A stretch of 64,000 bases of DNA from Alistipes sp. UBA934 (GCA_002293535.1 DBDK01000008.1:275880-339879), one strand, 5' to 3'; positions 9,442 to 18,660 are shown, counted from the stretch's first letter. The notes: generated from the sequence alone by a model not told the origin. A program made the numbers and translations.

Positions 9442-9600
9442 TTATTTCCTTTTCCAGAAATCGGCAACCTGATCGCTCGGAATCACCTCTTCCTTAAAGG
9501 AGTAGGCACCCGTCTTGTCAGAGCGAGTCATCTTAATGCACTTTGTGAAGTTCTTGCCCGAACCTGCTGTTTTTAGTGTTGCAACTACTTTCTTTGCCAT
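9442..9600 (-). CDS. DUF4295 family small protein
   Basis: A 52-aa basic protein beginning MAKKVVATLKTAGSGKNFTK and ending DFWKRK. It matches the short DUF4295 proteins that in Bacteroidota follow rpmG; its role is unknown, but size, charge and context suggest a ribosome-associated protein. It starts 13 nt after the rpmG stop, in the same transcript, and ends 43 nt from the shared terminator. Confidence 0.85.
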   Translation of the reverse strand: MAKKVVATLKTAGSGKNFTKCIKMTRSDKTGAYSFKEEVIPSDQVADFWKRK

Positions 9601-9613
9601 AGCGCGTCAGTTT

Positions 9614-9796
9614 TTACTTGATTTCCCTGTGAACGGTCACCTTCTTCAGATAGGGGTTGTACTTGCGACGCTCCAATCTGTCGGGTGTGTTCTTTTTGTT
9701 CTTCGTGGTGATGTAGCGAGACATCCCTGGGACGCCGCTTTCACGCTGTTCAGTACATTCCAGGATGACCTGAACCCTAACTTCTTTCTTTGCCAT
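9614..9796 (-). CDS. rpmG: 50S ribosomal protein L33
   Basis: 60 aa, with the L33 signature RYITTKNKKNTPDRLERRKY in the middle and a basic C-terminus. It belongs to the large ribosomal subunit near the E site. It lacks the paired cysteines of zinc-binding L33 forms. It lies between rpmB (11 nt upstream) and the DUF4295 gene in one operon. Confidence 0.95.
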   Translation of the reverse strand: MAKKEVRVQVILECTEQRESGVPGMSRYITTKNKKNTPDRLERRKYNPYLKKVTVHREIK

Positions 9797-9807
9797 CTGT
9801 TAGGTGT

Positions 9808-10041
9808 TTAGTAGAGTTTCTTGGGGGCGACGGCACACTTCAATGCTGCGTCCAGACCCCACTTGTTAATGTTTTTCATACCGGCTGCGGATACTTTAAG
9901 AGTGATCCAGCGGCCCTCCTGTTCCGACCAAAAGCGCTTGATCTTCAAGTTTGGGTTGAAGCGGCGCTTGGTCTTGGCGTTCGAGTGGGAGACATTGTTC
10001 CCGCCCAAAGCCGTCTTTCCTGTGATTTCGCAAATTCTCAT
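9808..10041 (-). CDS. rpmB: 50S ribosomal protein L28
   Basis: 77 aa, starting MRICEITGKTALGGNNVSHS, which is the typical L28 N-terminus, with the RRFNPNLK block following. It is a structural protein of the large subunit. First gene of the rpmB-rpmG-DUF4295 operon, with a well-formed promoter 22 nt upstream of the ATG. Confidence 0.97.
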   Translation of the reverse strand: MRICEITGKTALGGNNVSHSNAKTKRRFNPNLKIKRFWSEQEGRWITLKVSAAGMKNINKWGLDAALKCAVAPKKLY

Positions 10042-10062
10042 TAGTGTTTACTTTAGAGCCTA

Positions 10063-10093
10063 CAAAAGTACAACAAATATATAACTTGACAAA
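10063..10093 (-). promoter_or_regulatory. Promoter of the rpmB-rpmG-DUF4295 operon
   Basis: On the minus strand, TTTG (10093-10090) is followed by exactly 19 nt and TACTTTTG (10070-10063), matching both Bacteroidota promoter boxes. The predicted start is near 10059, about 18 nt before the rpmB ATG. Confidence 0.8.
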
Positions 10094-10130
10094 ATGCCTT
10101 TCGAACTATTTTGCGCAAAAACTTTTTCCT

Positions 10131-10532
10131 ATGGCAAAATACTTCTCTTTAGAAGAGTTGTCCGGCAGCTCTATCGCCCGGCAACGGCGCATCGACAATG
10201 TTCCGGATTCGCTTCAGGCAGCACATCTCGAACAGTTAGCTGTCAATCTTTTAGACCTTGTTCGCGAGACTTGGGATAAACCGATCAAAGTCACCAGCGG
10301 CTTTCGTTGCCCCGCACTGAATCGGTTCGTCGGAGGGGTGGCTTCTTCTCAACATCTTCTCGGCGAGGCGGCGGACATTACTACCGGCTCGGTCAATGGC
10401 AACCGTAAGCTTTTTCAAATGATTGTTTCCGGTGATTTCGATTTCGATCAACTCATTGACGAACAAAACTATTCGTGGCTTCATATCTCTTACCGCGCGG
10501 GCGCCAACCGCCACCAAATCCTCCATTTGTGA
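10131..10532 (+). CDS. Peptidase M15-type D-Ala-D-Ala carboxypeptidase / endolysin-like protein
   Basis: 133 aa from the ATG at 10131; an in-frame upstream ATG at 10044 would run into the rpmB promoter and is rejected. Zinc ligands of the M15 fold are visible: His and Asp in SSQHLLGEAAD and His in WLHISY, with VTSGFRCPALN before them. M15_3 proteins of this size cut peptidoglycan cross-bridges and are common as phage endolysins. There is no signal peptide, as expected of an endolysin. The stop overlaps the start of the next gene (TGATG). Confidence 0.8.
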   Translation: MAKYFSLEELSGSSIARQRRIDNVPDSLQAAHLEQLAVNLLDLVRETWDKPIKVTSGFRCPALNRFVGGVASSQHLLGEAADITTGSVNGNRKLFQMIVSGDFDFDQLIDEQNYSWLHISYRAGANRHQILHL

Positions 10533-10984
10533 TGAAACGCGATTTCGTTTACCTTATAATTATAGTAGCGCTTTTGCTCGCAGGACACATCGGATGCGAC
10601 CCTCTCGCTGGTAACTCTGACCGCCTTCTGCATACCTCCGTCGGCCGCATCGACACCCTTGTCATCCGCGACACCATTCGCGACACCGTCCTCATCCCCA
10701 AAAAGGTTTTCATCACCCGAATCGACACGATAATCATACAGGACACACTGCGATTTCCCATCCCTATTGAGGAAAAAATCTATCAAACTACCGACTATCG
10801 TGCTGTCATAGAGGGATTTAGGCCGCAACTCACAGAACTCGAACTTTACCCTAAAACCGTCCACATAACTCATCGACCCCGCTGGTCACTGGGCGTTCAG
10901 GCGGGTGTCGGCCTCTCCACAAAAGGCTCTCCGGCACCCTACATTGGCATCGGCGTGCAGTACAATCTGTTATATTTTCGTTAA
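10532..10984 (+). CDS. Small membrane-anchored protein (DUF6808-like), lysis-partner candidate
   Basis: 150 aa with one N-terminal hydrophobic segment (residues 5-20) followed by Cys22, possibly an acylation site. A stretch of repeated Asp-Thr pairs with beta-strand character follows (about 38-75), and the C-terminus ends VQYNLLYFR after a Gly-rich hairpin. This layout resembles small proteins encoded beside M15 endolysins in Bacteroidota prophages. It overlaps the M15 gene by one base, so the two are co-translated. A spanin-like role is inference. Confidence 0.6.
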   Translation: MKRDFVYLIIIVALLLAGHIGCDPLAGNSDRLLHTSVGRIDTLVIRDTIRDTVLIPKKVFITRIDTIIIQDTLRFPIPIEEKIYQTTDYRAVIEGFRPQLTELELYPKTVHITHRPRWSLGVQAGVGLSTKGSPAPYIGIGVQYNLLYFR

Positions 10985-11011
10985 TTACTAAAATAATTAA
11001 ATAATTATAAG

Positions 11012-11019
11012 TATGTTTG
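11012..11019 (+). promoter_or_regulatory. Predicted -7 box of the leu operon promoter
   Basis: TATGTTTG fits TAnnTTTG and lies in an AT-rich stretch between 10985 and 11027. It overlaps the upstream in-frame ATG at 11013, which argues for the second ATG (11028), 8 nt after the box, as the true start of leuA. No clear -33 box and no leader-peptide attenuator is visible. Confidence 0.5.
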
Positions 11020-11027
11020 CCTTCGTT

Positions 11028-12551
11028 ATGGCAGACAAACTCTATATTTTTGATACAACGCTGCGCGATGGCGAACAGGTGCCTGGATGTCAGCTCAATA
11101 CGACTGAAAAGATCGAAGTCGCCCTCTTGCTCGAAGAGTTAGGGGTGGACGTTATCGAAGCGGGCTTTCCAGTCTCCTCTCCTGGCGATTTCAACTCAGT
11201 GTTAGAAATTTCAAAGGCGGTCTTCCGGCCTGCTATTTGCGCCCTCACTCGCGCGGTGAAAAAGGATATCGACGTCGCGGCCGACTCTCTGCGTTTGGCC
11301 AAGCGGGGACGCATTCACACCGGAATCGGGGTCTCTCATCAACACATTTACAACAAGTTGCGTTCCACACCGGAGAAAATTATCGAAGCGGCGGTCGAGG
11401 CAGTACGTTATGCCCGTAACCTTGTCGGCGAGGTGGAATTTTACGCTGAGGACGCCGGACGCGCCGATAACGAATACCTTGCTCGTGTCGTCGAGGCGGT
11501 CATCGAGGCAGGCGCCGCGGTGGTCAATATTCCCGACACCACCGGCTACTGTTTTCCTGAAGAGTACGGCACCAAGATTCGCTATCTGGTTGAAAATGTG
11601 CCTAATATCGACCGTGCAATCATAGCCACCCATTGCCACAACGACCTTGGTATGGCCACAGCTAACACTCTTGCAGGGGTTCTTGCAGGGGCTCGTCAAG
11701 CTGAGGTAACGATCAACGGCATCGGCGAGCGGGCAGGTAACACATCTCTTGAAGAGATCGTTATGGCTCTTCGCACTCATCCTGCTTATGGCATTGACAC
11801 CGAGATAGATGCGCGACTCATCACCAAGGCTTCTCACCTTGTTTCGAGCCTTATGAATATGCCCGTCCAGCCCAACAAGGCTATCGTCGGGCGCAATGCG
11901 TTTGCCCATTCGTCAGGTATCCACCAAGATGGCGTTCTCAAGCAGCGCGATACTTATGAAATCATTGATCCTCAGGATGTTGGCATCAACGAATCGCAAA
12001 TCGCACTGACGGCTCGTTCCGGTCGCGCAGCGCTCGGTCACCGTCTCGAATTGCTTGGCTACAAACTCTCACAAGAGGAGTTGGACGCTACTTACGAGAA
12101 GTTCCTCGACCTTGCCGACCGCAAAAAAGAGGTGCACGATTATGATCTACTTTATCTCATTGGAGACATCGAACGCGTTCAGAATCAGAGCATTAAACTC
12201 AAATACCTGCAAGTAACCACCGGTACTCTTGAGCCCACGGCCACGGCTACCATTGTGCTGAAATTCGGCGACCACGAACGAATGGCCACTTCCAATGGCA
12301 ATGGCCCGCTCGATGCCGCCATCACGGCTATCAAAAGCCTCATAAATGAGACGGTTGTGTTGCAGGAATTTCTTATGCAGGCAATGACCAAAGGCTGCAA
12401 CGATGTAGGCCGCGTCCACACTCAGGTCAAATGCGGTGATAATCTTGCGCACGGCTATTCCGCTAATACAGACACCGTTAGGGCTGGAGTTGAATCGTTC
12501 CTCGACGCACTTCGCGTGCTTGGTGTTACCGAAAAACCCGCTGAAGATTAA
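11028..12551 (+). CDS. leuA: 2-isopropylmalate synthase
   Basis: 507 aa. The N-terminal TIM barrel carries DTTLRDGEQ at 9-17 (metal and substrate binding) and the catalytic HCHNDLGMA block. The C-terminal regulatory domain (about 380-500) ends in the segment expected for leucine feedback binding. It condenses acetyl-CoA with 2-ketoisovalerate, the first step of leucine synthesis. The start at 11028 is chosen over 11013 because the latter lies in the -7 box and homologues begin MADKLYIFD-like. First gene of leuACDB. Confidence 0.95.
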   Translation: MADKLYIFDTTLRDGEQVPGCQLNTTEKIEVALLLEELGVDVIEAGFPVSSPGDFNSVLEISKAVFRPAICALTRAVKKDIDVAADSLRLAKRGRIHTGIGVSHQHIYNKLRSTPEKIIEAAVEAVRYARNLVGEVEFYAEDAGRADNEYLARVVEAVIEAGAAVVNIPDTTGYCFPEEYGTKIRYLVENVPNIDRAIIATHCHNDLGMATANTLAGVLAGARQAEVTINGIGERAGNTSLEEIVMALRTHPAYGIDTEIDARLITKASHLVSSLMNMPVQPNKAIVGRNAFAHSSGIHQDGVLKQRDTYEIIDPQDVGINESQIALTARSGRAALGHRLELLGYKLSQEELDATYEKFLDLADRKKEVHDYDLLYLIGDIERVQNQSIKLKYLQVTTGTLEPTATATIVLKFGDHERMATSNGNGPLDAAITAIKSLINETVVLQEFLMQAMTKGCNDVGRVHTQVKCGDNLAHGYSANTDTVRAGVESFLDALRVLGVTEKPAED

Positions 12552-12577
12552 CCCCCTTCTTTCCTATCTCCGAAATT

Positions 12578-13918
12578 ATGGCTAAAACACTGATAGACAA
12601 GATTTGGGATGCACACACCATCCGCACCGAAGAGGGCGGCCGGTGCGTGTTATACATTGACCGTCAATACATTCACGAGGTCACCTCTCCCGTGGCATTC
12701 GCGGGACTGGTCTCACGCGGCATAGGCGTCGCAAGGCCAGCGCAGATCACTGCCACTGCCGATCACAACATTCCCACTGAGAACCAGCACCTTCCGATCG
12801 CAGAAGAACAGAGCCGCAAGCAAGTCGAGACGCTCACAGAAAATTGCGCAGCGCACGGCATTGAACTCTTCGGTGTGGGTCATCCGCAGCAGGGAATCGT
12901 ACATATAATCGGCCCTGAGCAAGGTCTGACTCAACCCGGAATGACGATTATTTGCGGCGACAGCCACACTTCTACCCACGGCGCGCTGGGTGCGATAGCT
13001 TTCGGCGTGGGCACTTCGGAGGTCGAAATGGCCTTGGCCAGCCAGTGCATCATTCAGTCTAAACCGCTGACTATGCGCATTTTAGTTAATGGTGAACTAA
13101 CCCGCGGAGTCGAGGCTAAGGATGTTATACTTTATATCATATCGCAAATCTCAGCATCGGGCGGCACGGGCTATTTCATTGAATTTGCGGGAACTTGCGT
13201 TCGTTCGTTGTCGATGGAGGGTCGCCTCACCCTGTGCAATATGGCGATCGAGTGCGGCGCTCGCGGCGGGATTATCGCTCCTGACGAAGTAACTTTCAAA
13301 TACTTAGGTCGCGTCGAACCTCAGTGGCGCGATTTATATAGCGATTCTGATGCCGCTTTCGACAAGGAGTATTCGTTCGACGCAGCCGACATTTTGCCTA
13401 TGATCACTTGGGGCACGAACCCCGGCGAGGGTATCGCTATCGATGGGAAAATCCCCGCTGATGCCGACCCTAAAGCGCTGAGTTATATGGGTTTCGAGGC
13501 CGGACATCAGGTAATTGGCACGCCTGTGGATTACGTTTTTGTAGGTAGTTGCACCAACGGTCGCATCGAGGACTTGCGGCTTTTCGCATCGCTTGTCCAC
13601 GGTCGTCGCAAGGCCGAAAATGTTGTTGCCTGGATTGTCCCCGGTTCCAAAAAAGTCGAACGGCAGGCGCGCGAACAAGGTTTGGAACGCATCTTGAACG
13701 AGGCTGGTTTCGAGCTTCGGCAGCCAGGATGTTCGGCTTGTCTTGCTATGAATGCCGACAAAGTTCCAGCCGGAAAGCTCTGTGTATCAACCTCTAATCG
13801 CAATTTCGAGGGTCGTCAGGGCCCCGGTGCACGCACGATGCTTTCGGGCATTGCCGTCGCCGCAGCCGCAGCCGTAACAGGAAAAATCACCGATCCGCGC
13901 AAAATCTTCCAGTTATGA
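12578..13918 (+). CDS. leuC: 3-isopropylmalate dehydratase large subunit
   Basis: 446 aa, aconitase family. The [4Fe-4S] ligands are visible in VGSCTNGRIEDL and the closely spaced CSAC of the C-terminal third; ICGDSHTSTHGA near the N-terminus is the family signature. With LeuD it isomerises 2- to 3-isopropylmalate. It lies 26 nt after leuA, and its TGA overlaps the leuD ATG by 4 nt, consistent with coupled synthesis of the two subunits. Confidence 0.97.
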   Translation: MAKTLIDKIWDAHTIRTEEGGRCVLYIDRQYIHEVTSPVAFAGLVSRGIGVARPAQITATADHNIPTENQHLPIAEEQSRKQVETLTENCAAHGIELFGVGHPQQGIVHIIGPEQGLTQPGMTIICGDSHTSTHGALGAIAFGVGTSEVEMALASQCIIQSKPLTMRILVNGELTRGVEAKDVILYIISQISASGGTGYFIEFAGTCVRSLSMEGRLTLCNMAIECGARGGIIAPDEVTFKYLGRVEPQWRDLYSDSDAAFDKEYSFDAADILPMITWGTNPGEGIAIDGKIPADADPKALSYMGFEAGHQVIGTPVDYVFVGSCTNGRIEDLRLFASLVHGRRKAENVVAWIVPGSKKVERQAREQGLERILNEAGFELRQPGCSACLAMNADKVPAGKLCVSTSNRNFEGRQGPGARTMLSGIAVAAAAAVTGKITDPRKIFQL

Positions 13919-14511
13919 TCCCAAAATTTACGACTTTGACATCCTGCGCAGTGCCTCTGCCGGTGGAAAACATTGATACAGACCAAATTATCCCTGCTCG
14001 ATTTCTCAAGGCTACCGAGCGCGCCGGCTTTGGCGATAATCTGTTTCGCGACTGGCGGTATGCGGCAGACGGGACTCTTCCGAACCCCGACTTCCCCCTC
14101 AACAACCCTTGCTATAAGGGCCAGATATTGGTCGCCGGTCGCAATTTCGGGTGTGGATCGTCGCGCGAACACGCTGCCTGGGCCCTTGCCGACTATGGTT
14201 TTCGGGTCGTCGTTTCGAGCTTTTTTGCCGACATTTTCCGTGGTAATGCACTCAATAATGGACTGTTACCGCTACAGGTAGGCAACGAATTTTTGGCAAA
14301 AATATTTTCAGAAATCGCCGACAATCCTGCTGCTGAATTAGAGGTGAACCTTGAAAATCAAACAATTACTATCCTGTCTAATGGTCTTTCCGAGCACTTC
14401 GAGATCGACGCATACAAGAAAAAATGTCTCCTAAATGGTCTTGACGATGTGGACTATCTCGTGAGTCTCGCGCCTGAAATCAAAAACTACGAGCTATGCA
14501 ATACAAAATAG
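13915..14511 (+). CDS. leuD: 3-isopropylmalate dehydratase small subunit
   Basis: 198 aa, swivelling aconitase domain. The motif NFGCGSSREHA and the start PLPVENIDTDQIIPARF are diagnostic of LeuD. It overlaps leuC by 4 nt and leuB by 16 nt, so the whole leu operon is translated as one packed unit. Confidence 0.97.
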   Translation: MIPKFTTLTSCAVPLPVENIDTDQIIPARFLKATERAGFGDNLFRDWRYAADGTLPNPDFPLNNPCYKGQILVAGRNFGCGSSREHAAWALADYGFRVVVSSFFADIFRGNALNNGLLPLQVGNEFLAKIFSEIADNPAAELEVNLENQTITILSNGLSEHFEIDAYKKKCLLNGLDDVDYLVSLAPEIKNYELCNTK

Positions 14512-15554
14512 CACTTTTGCCGGGCGATGGGATAGGGCCCGAAATAATCGCTGCCGCGACCCAAGTCCTCGACACAGTTGCTGCAAAATTCGATCACAAG
14601 TTCCAATACACCAATGCGTTGGTAGGCGCCGCGGCGATAGATGCCGTGGGCGACCCCTATCCTGTGGAAACCGACGCAATCTGCAAGCAATCCGACGCTG
14701 TGTTGTTCGGGGCAATAGGCGACCCGCGATTCGACAACGATCCGACAGCAAAAGTACGTCCCGAACAGGGATTGCTTAAGATGCGTAAGTCTCTGGGACT
14801 CTTTGCAAATTTACGTCCCGTGCAACTATTCGACAGCCTTGTGGATCGCTCACCATTGCGTCCCGAAATCGTTCGCGGAGTAGATTTTTTGTGTGTGCGC
14901 GAACTCACCGGCGGCATCTATTTCGGCGAACGTGGGCGAACCGGCATAAGCGGCGATCCTGACGAACAGGCTTTCGACACTTGCACTTACACCCGTACCG
15001 AGGTCGAACGGATCGTGCGGATGGCGTTCGAATTGGCAATGAAAAGGCGTCGAAAATTGACTGTCGTCGATAAGGCTAACGTGCTGGAAACCTCGCGATT
15101 ATGGCGTGAAGTGGCGCAGAACATTGCAAAGGAATTCCCAGCCGTTGAAACTCAATTTATGTTCGTCGATAACGCAGCGATGCAGCTGGTAACGCGCCCT
15201 GTAGCATTCGACGTGATGGTGACTGAAAATATGTTCGGCGATATCCTCACGGATGAGGCGAGCGTGATTTCGGGCTCTCTGGGTATGCTTCCGTCGGCCA
15301 GTATCGGGTCCGAGCACGCTCTGTTCGAGCCTATTCACGGTTCCTATCCTCAGGCGGCTGGTAAAAACATCGCCAACCCTATGGCTACGATCCTGTCGGC
15401 GGCTATGATGCTGGAACACTTGGGATTAAATGCCGAAGCGAAGTCCATCCGCCACGCCATCGACCAGTCTCTCGCAGCAGGCATTGTCACCGAAGATCTC
15501 TTGGGAACACATTCGACTTCCGAAGTTTCTGCGTATATTTCTGACGCAATATAG
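14496..15554 (+). CDS. leuB: 3-isopropylmalate dehydrogenase
   Basis: 352 aa, isocitrate/isopropylmalate dehydrogenase family. LLPGDGIGPEI at the N-terminus, the substrate-binding RELTGGIYFG, TVVDKANVLETSRLWR, and the Asp-rich metal site ENMFGDILTDEAS are visible. It oxidises and decarboxylates 3-isopropylmalate with NAD to 2-ketoisocaproate. Last gene of leuACDB; no clear terminator follows before the ABC promoter at 15566. Confidence 0.97.
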   Translation: MQYKIALLPGDGIGPEIIAAATQVLDTVAAKFDHKFQYTNALVGAAAIDAVGDPYPVETDAICKQSDAVLFGAIGDPRFDNDPTAKVRPEQGLLKMRKSLGLFANLRPVQLFDSLVDRSPLRPEIVRGVDFLCVRELTGGIYFGERGRTGISGDPDEQAFDTCTYTRTEVERIVRMAFELAMKRRRKLTVVDKANVLETSRLWREVAQNIAKEFPAVETQFMFVDNAAMQLVTRPVAFDVMVTENMFGDILTDEASVISGSLGMLPSASIGSEHALFEPIHGSYPQAAGKNIANPMATILSAAMMLEHLGLNAEAKSIRHAIDQSLAAGIVTEDLLGTHSTSEVSAYISDAI

Positions 15555-15565
15555 GCTATATGTAC

Positions 15566-15573
15566 TATATTTG
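15566..15573 (+). promoter_or_regulatory. Predicted -7 box before the ABC transporter pair
   Basis: TATATTTG matches TAnnTTTG 21 nt upstream of the ABC ATPase ATG; no clear -33 box is seen. It suggests that the ABC genes form a separate transcript from the leu operon. Confidence 0.5.
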
Positions 15574-15594
15574 TAGCAAAATTTAGCTTTCGAT

Positions 15595-16344
15595 ATGGAT
15601 TATATCATTCAAGCTGAGCACGTTGTCAAGCAGTATGGCGCCTTCAGGGCGCTGGACGACGTGTCGGTGAACATCCCGCGCGGATCGGTCTATGGTCTTC
15701 TGGGACCAAATGGTGCCGGCAAAACCACGCTTATCCGAATCATAAATCGAATTACTGCTCCCGATTCAGGTCGTATCCTGTTCGATGGACACGACATTCA
15801 ACCATCTGACGTAGAGCTAATCGGCTACCTTCCGGAAGAGCGCGGATTGTACAAAAAGATGAAGGTCGGCGACCAGGTTCTCTACTTTGCACAGCTCAAG
15901 GGTCTGACGAAAGCCGAGGCCACACGTCGCGCCAAGGATTGGTTCGTGCGTTTCGGGATCGAGAGTTGGTGGGGCAAAAAGGTAGAAGAGTTGAGCAAGG
16001 GGATGGCCCAAAAGGTGCAATTTATTACTACGGTACTGCACGAACCCCGGCTGCTGATCTTCGACGAGCCTTTCAGTGGATTCGACCCGTTGAACGCGCA
16101 ACTTCTTAAGGATGAGATGCTTCGCCTGCGCGACCAGGGGGCCACCATAATTTTTTCGACCCATAATATGGCCTCCGTCGAGGAGATTTGTACCCACATC
16201 ACCCTTATTAACAAGGCACGCAACATTCTCAGCGGCTCGCTCGACGAAGTACGGGCCGAGTTCGGTGCCGTAGAGGTGCGCGAAGTAGTGAAAATGGGCA
16301 AAAGTATGAACGATATTTTTATAGAAGCTGTGGGCAATGAGTAA
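15595..16344 (+). CDS. ABC transporter ATP-binding protein (NatA/CcmA-like)
   Basis: 249 aa. Walker A GPNGAGKT is near residue 37, the signature is the degenerate LSKGM-type sequence (ELSKGMAQKVQF), Walker B is LLIFDEPFSGFDP, and the switch His lies in STHNM. It energises an exporter, with the permease encoded next (8-nt overlap). NatAB-type pairs export sodium or drugs in studied cases; the substrate here is unknown. The C-terminal tail is shorter than in about 300-aa relatives. Confidence 0.9.
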   Translation: MDYIIQAEHVVKQYGAFRALDDVSVNIPRGSVYGLLGPNGAGKTTLIRIINRITAPDSGRILFDGHDIQPSDVELIGYLPEERGLYKKMKVGDQVLYFAQLKGLTKAEATRRAKDWFVRFGIESWWGKKVEELSKGMAQKVQFITTVLHEPRLLIFDEPFSGFDPLNAQLLKDEMLRLRDQGATIIFSTHNMASVEEICTHITLINKARNILSGSLDEVRAEFGAVEVREVVKMGKSMNDIFIEAVGNE

Positions 16345-17653
16345 GATTTCAATCATAATCGCTCGCGAATTCAACGAGCGGGTTCGCAAGCGTAGTTTCC
16401 TTATTACCACCATTTTAACCCCTCTGTTGATGGTGGGTTTAATTGGCGCGATGATCGCAATGATGACTATGCGCTCCGGCGAGGTCAAGCACATCGAGGT
16501 GATCGACTCCAGCGGCGTTGTGGCCAGCCGACTCGAAAGCACCGGCACGATTCAATACGAGCCCACACAGCGCACGTTGGAAGAGATAAACACCTCGCAC
16601 CCTGATACTTGGGGTGTACTTGTCGTAGGTGCCGATGTGATGACAAACTCTTCGAACGTGCAACTATACACCTATTCGTCTTCCACGCTGGAGACCGAAA
16701 TGTCCATTGCGGGCGACATCGAGCAGATCGTGGAGGCCGAGAAACTCAAGGGTTACGACATCGAGAATCTGCCCCAAATCCTCGACGAAGTGCGCACAAA
16801 CGTCTCACTCACGGCCTATAAGATCGATGACAGCGGTAGCCAAAAGGAATCATCCAGCGCCCTTGCGATGGGTTTGGCTTATGTGCTTGGTATTCTGATG
16901 TATATGTTCGTGCTGCTGTATGGTGTTCAGGTTATGAACGGCGTGATCGAGGAGAAAAACAGCAAGGTGCTGGAGGTTGTCGTGTCGAGCGTGAGGCCGT
17001 TCCAGCTGATGATGGGTAAAATCGTTGGTATCGCATTAGTCGCTGTAACTCAGTTCATTATATGGGTTGCAATTCTTGGTATCGCCGGTGCGGCAATGAT
17101 CCAGTTTATGGTACCGTCAGATGTTTTGGCTCTCGCTCAAGCCGGTGCAGGCGCCGGAATGCCTGGCGCAGTGGGGATGACTGACAATGCCGAGCTCGTT
17201 ACCGTCCTTAGTAACGTGATGGATTTCAGCTATATAGGCAAAATGCTCGTTGTGTTCCTCATCTTTTTCGTTGGCGGCTATCTGCTCTACGCGGGGATGT
17301 TTGCGGCGGTTGGTAGTGCGGTCGATAATGTGCAGGACGCTCAACAGTTCCAAATGCCGATCACACTGCCGTTGGTATTGGGCCTCATCGGTATGATCAA
17401 TGCTATGCAAGATCCCACCAGCTCGATGGCTTTCTGGCTGAGTATCATACCGTTCACTTCGCCTATGGTGATGGTTGCACGTATCCCTTATGGTGTTCCG
17501 GGGTGGGAGTTGGCACTGTCGATAGTGCTTCTGGTCGCCACCTTCATCGTGATGGTTTGGCTTGCCGGAAAAATCTATCGCGTGGGCATATTTATGTACG
17601 GTAAGAAGCCGACATTCAGCGAGTTAATCAAGTGGATAAGCTACAAATCCTGA
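16337..17653 (+). CDS. ABC-2 type transporter permease (NatB-like)
   Basis: 438 aa. One N-terminal membrane helix (about 25-45), a large extracytoplasmic domain (about 50-175), then five or six helices toward the C-terminus, the layout of ABC-2 membrane subunits with the motif NGVIEEKNSKVLEVVVSSV. It pairs with the overlapping ATPase gene. The substrate cannot be read from sequence. Confidence 0.88.
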   Translation: MSKISIIIAREFNERVRKRSFLITTILTPLLMVGLIGAMIAMMTMRSGEVKHIEVIDSSGVVASRLESTGTIQYEPTQRTLEEINTSHPDTWGVLVVGADVMTNSSNVQLYTYSSSTLETEMSIAGDIEQIVEAEKLKGYDIENLPQILDEVRTNVSLTAYKIDDSGSQKESSSALAMGLAYVLGILMYMFVLLYGVQVMNGVIEEKNSKVLEVVVSSVRPFQLMMGKIVGIALVAVTQFIIWVAILGIAGAAMIQFMVPSDVLALAQAGAGAGMPGAVGMTDNAELVTVLSNVMDFSYIGKMLVVFLIFFVGGYLLYAGMFAAVGSAVDNVQDAQQFQMPITLPLVLGLIGMINAMQDPTSSMAFWLSIIPFTSPMVMVARIPYGVPGWELALSIVLLVATFIVMVWLAGKIYRVGIFMYGKKPTFSELIKWISYKS

Positions 17654-18660
17654 TCACCGGAGGCACCGGATATATTGGCAGCCATACGGCGGTGGAGCTC
17701 ATCGGCGCGGGTTACGATGTTGTGCTGGTCGATAACCTCTCCAATTCGTCTCTGAAAGCTGTCCAGGGGATACGAAAAATTACCGGTATCGAGGTCCCTT
17801 TTGTGCAAGTAAATTGCACTGATAATGAGCAGCTTGGTAATGTTTTTCGGCAATGGCAGTTCGACGCGGTGATCCATTTTGCGGCTTTCAAAGCTGTGGG
17901 TGAATCGGTAGCCGAGCCTTTGAAATATTATCGGAATAACATCGATTCGCTCCTGACCGTGCTCGAACAAATGCAGGCAACAGGCATTCATAACATTGTT
18001 TTTTCGTCATCCGCGACTGTTTATGGTCAGCCCGACGCTTTGCCCGTGACCGAAACTTCGCCACGCAAGCCGGCCACTTCGCCTTACGGCGCCACCAAAC
18101 AAATTTGCGAGGACATTCTGCGTGACACTGCAGCAAGCAACAACCTTAAAGCCATTGCATTAAGGTATTTCAACCCTATTGGCGCCCATCCGTCGGCTCT
18201 TATCGGAGAGGAGCCGCACGGCGTGCCGGGAAATCTCGTGCCGTTCATCGCCCAAGTGGCTGCCGGTCAGCGCTCTGAGCTCTCAATTTTCGGCGACGAC
18301 TACCCCACTCCCGACGGTACGGCCCAGCGCGACTACATTGACATAGTGGATCTTGCACGCGCCCACGTTTGTGCCGTCGATCGAATCCTCAAAGACACAC
18401 AAAAGCCTTATTACGAGATATTTAACATTGGCACAGGTAGGCCCGTCTCGGTGCTTGAGCTGGTACACACTTTCGAACGGATGAATAATGTCGAGGTGCC
18501 TTATCTCATCGCTCCTCGTCGCACAGGCGATGTTACGGCTCTTTGGGCCGATCCCTCTCTCGCCGCCCGTGAGCTCGGCTGGCACGCCGAACGTTCTCTG
18601 GATCAGTCACTTCAATCGGCGTGGCTATGGGAGCAACAGCGAACTGTCCCCATAACTTAG
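17632..18660 (+). CDS. galE: UDP-glucose 4-epimerase
   Basis: 342 aa, extended short-chain dehydrogenase. It has the NAD motif ITGGTGYIGSHT at the N-terminus, the catalytic Ser in SSSATVYG and the YxxxK motif in SPYGATKQ. It interconverts UDP-glucose and UDP-galactose for surface sugars or the Leloir pathway. The start is GTG at 17632, overlapping the permease gene by 22 nt; no ATG is available before the Rossmann motif. The 3' end overlaps queA on the opposite strand by 36 nt. Confidence 0.95.
   Translation: MDKLQILITGGTGYIGSHTAVELIGAGYDVVLVDNLSNSSLKAVQGIRKITGIEVPFVQVNCTDNEQLGNVFRQWQFDAVIHFAAFKAVGESVAEPLKYYRNNIDSLLTVLEQMQATGIHNIVFSSSATVYGQPDALPVTETSPRKPATSPYGATKQICEDILRDTAASNNLKAIALRYFNPIGAHPSALIGEEPHGVPGNLVPFIAQVAAGQRSELSIFGDDYPTPDGTAQRDYIDIVDLARAHVCAVDRILKDTQKPYYEIFNIGTGRPVSVLELVHTFERMNNVEVPYLIAPRRTGDVTALWADPSLAARELGWHAERSLDQSLQSAWLWEQQRTVPIT

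Noticed and set aside
10985..11027. Leader-peptide attenuator or T-box before leuA
   Set aside because: The gap is only 43 nt, with no Leu-rich reading frame, no T-box sequence and no terminator hairpin.
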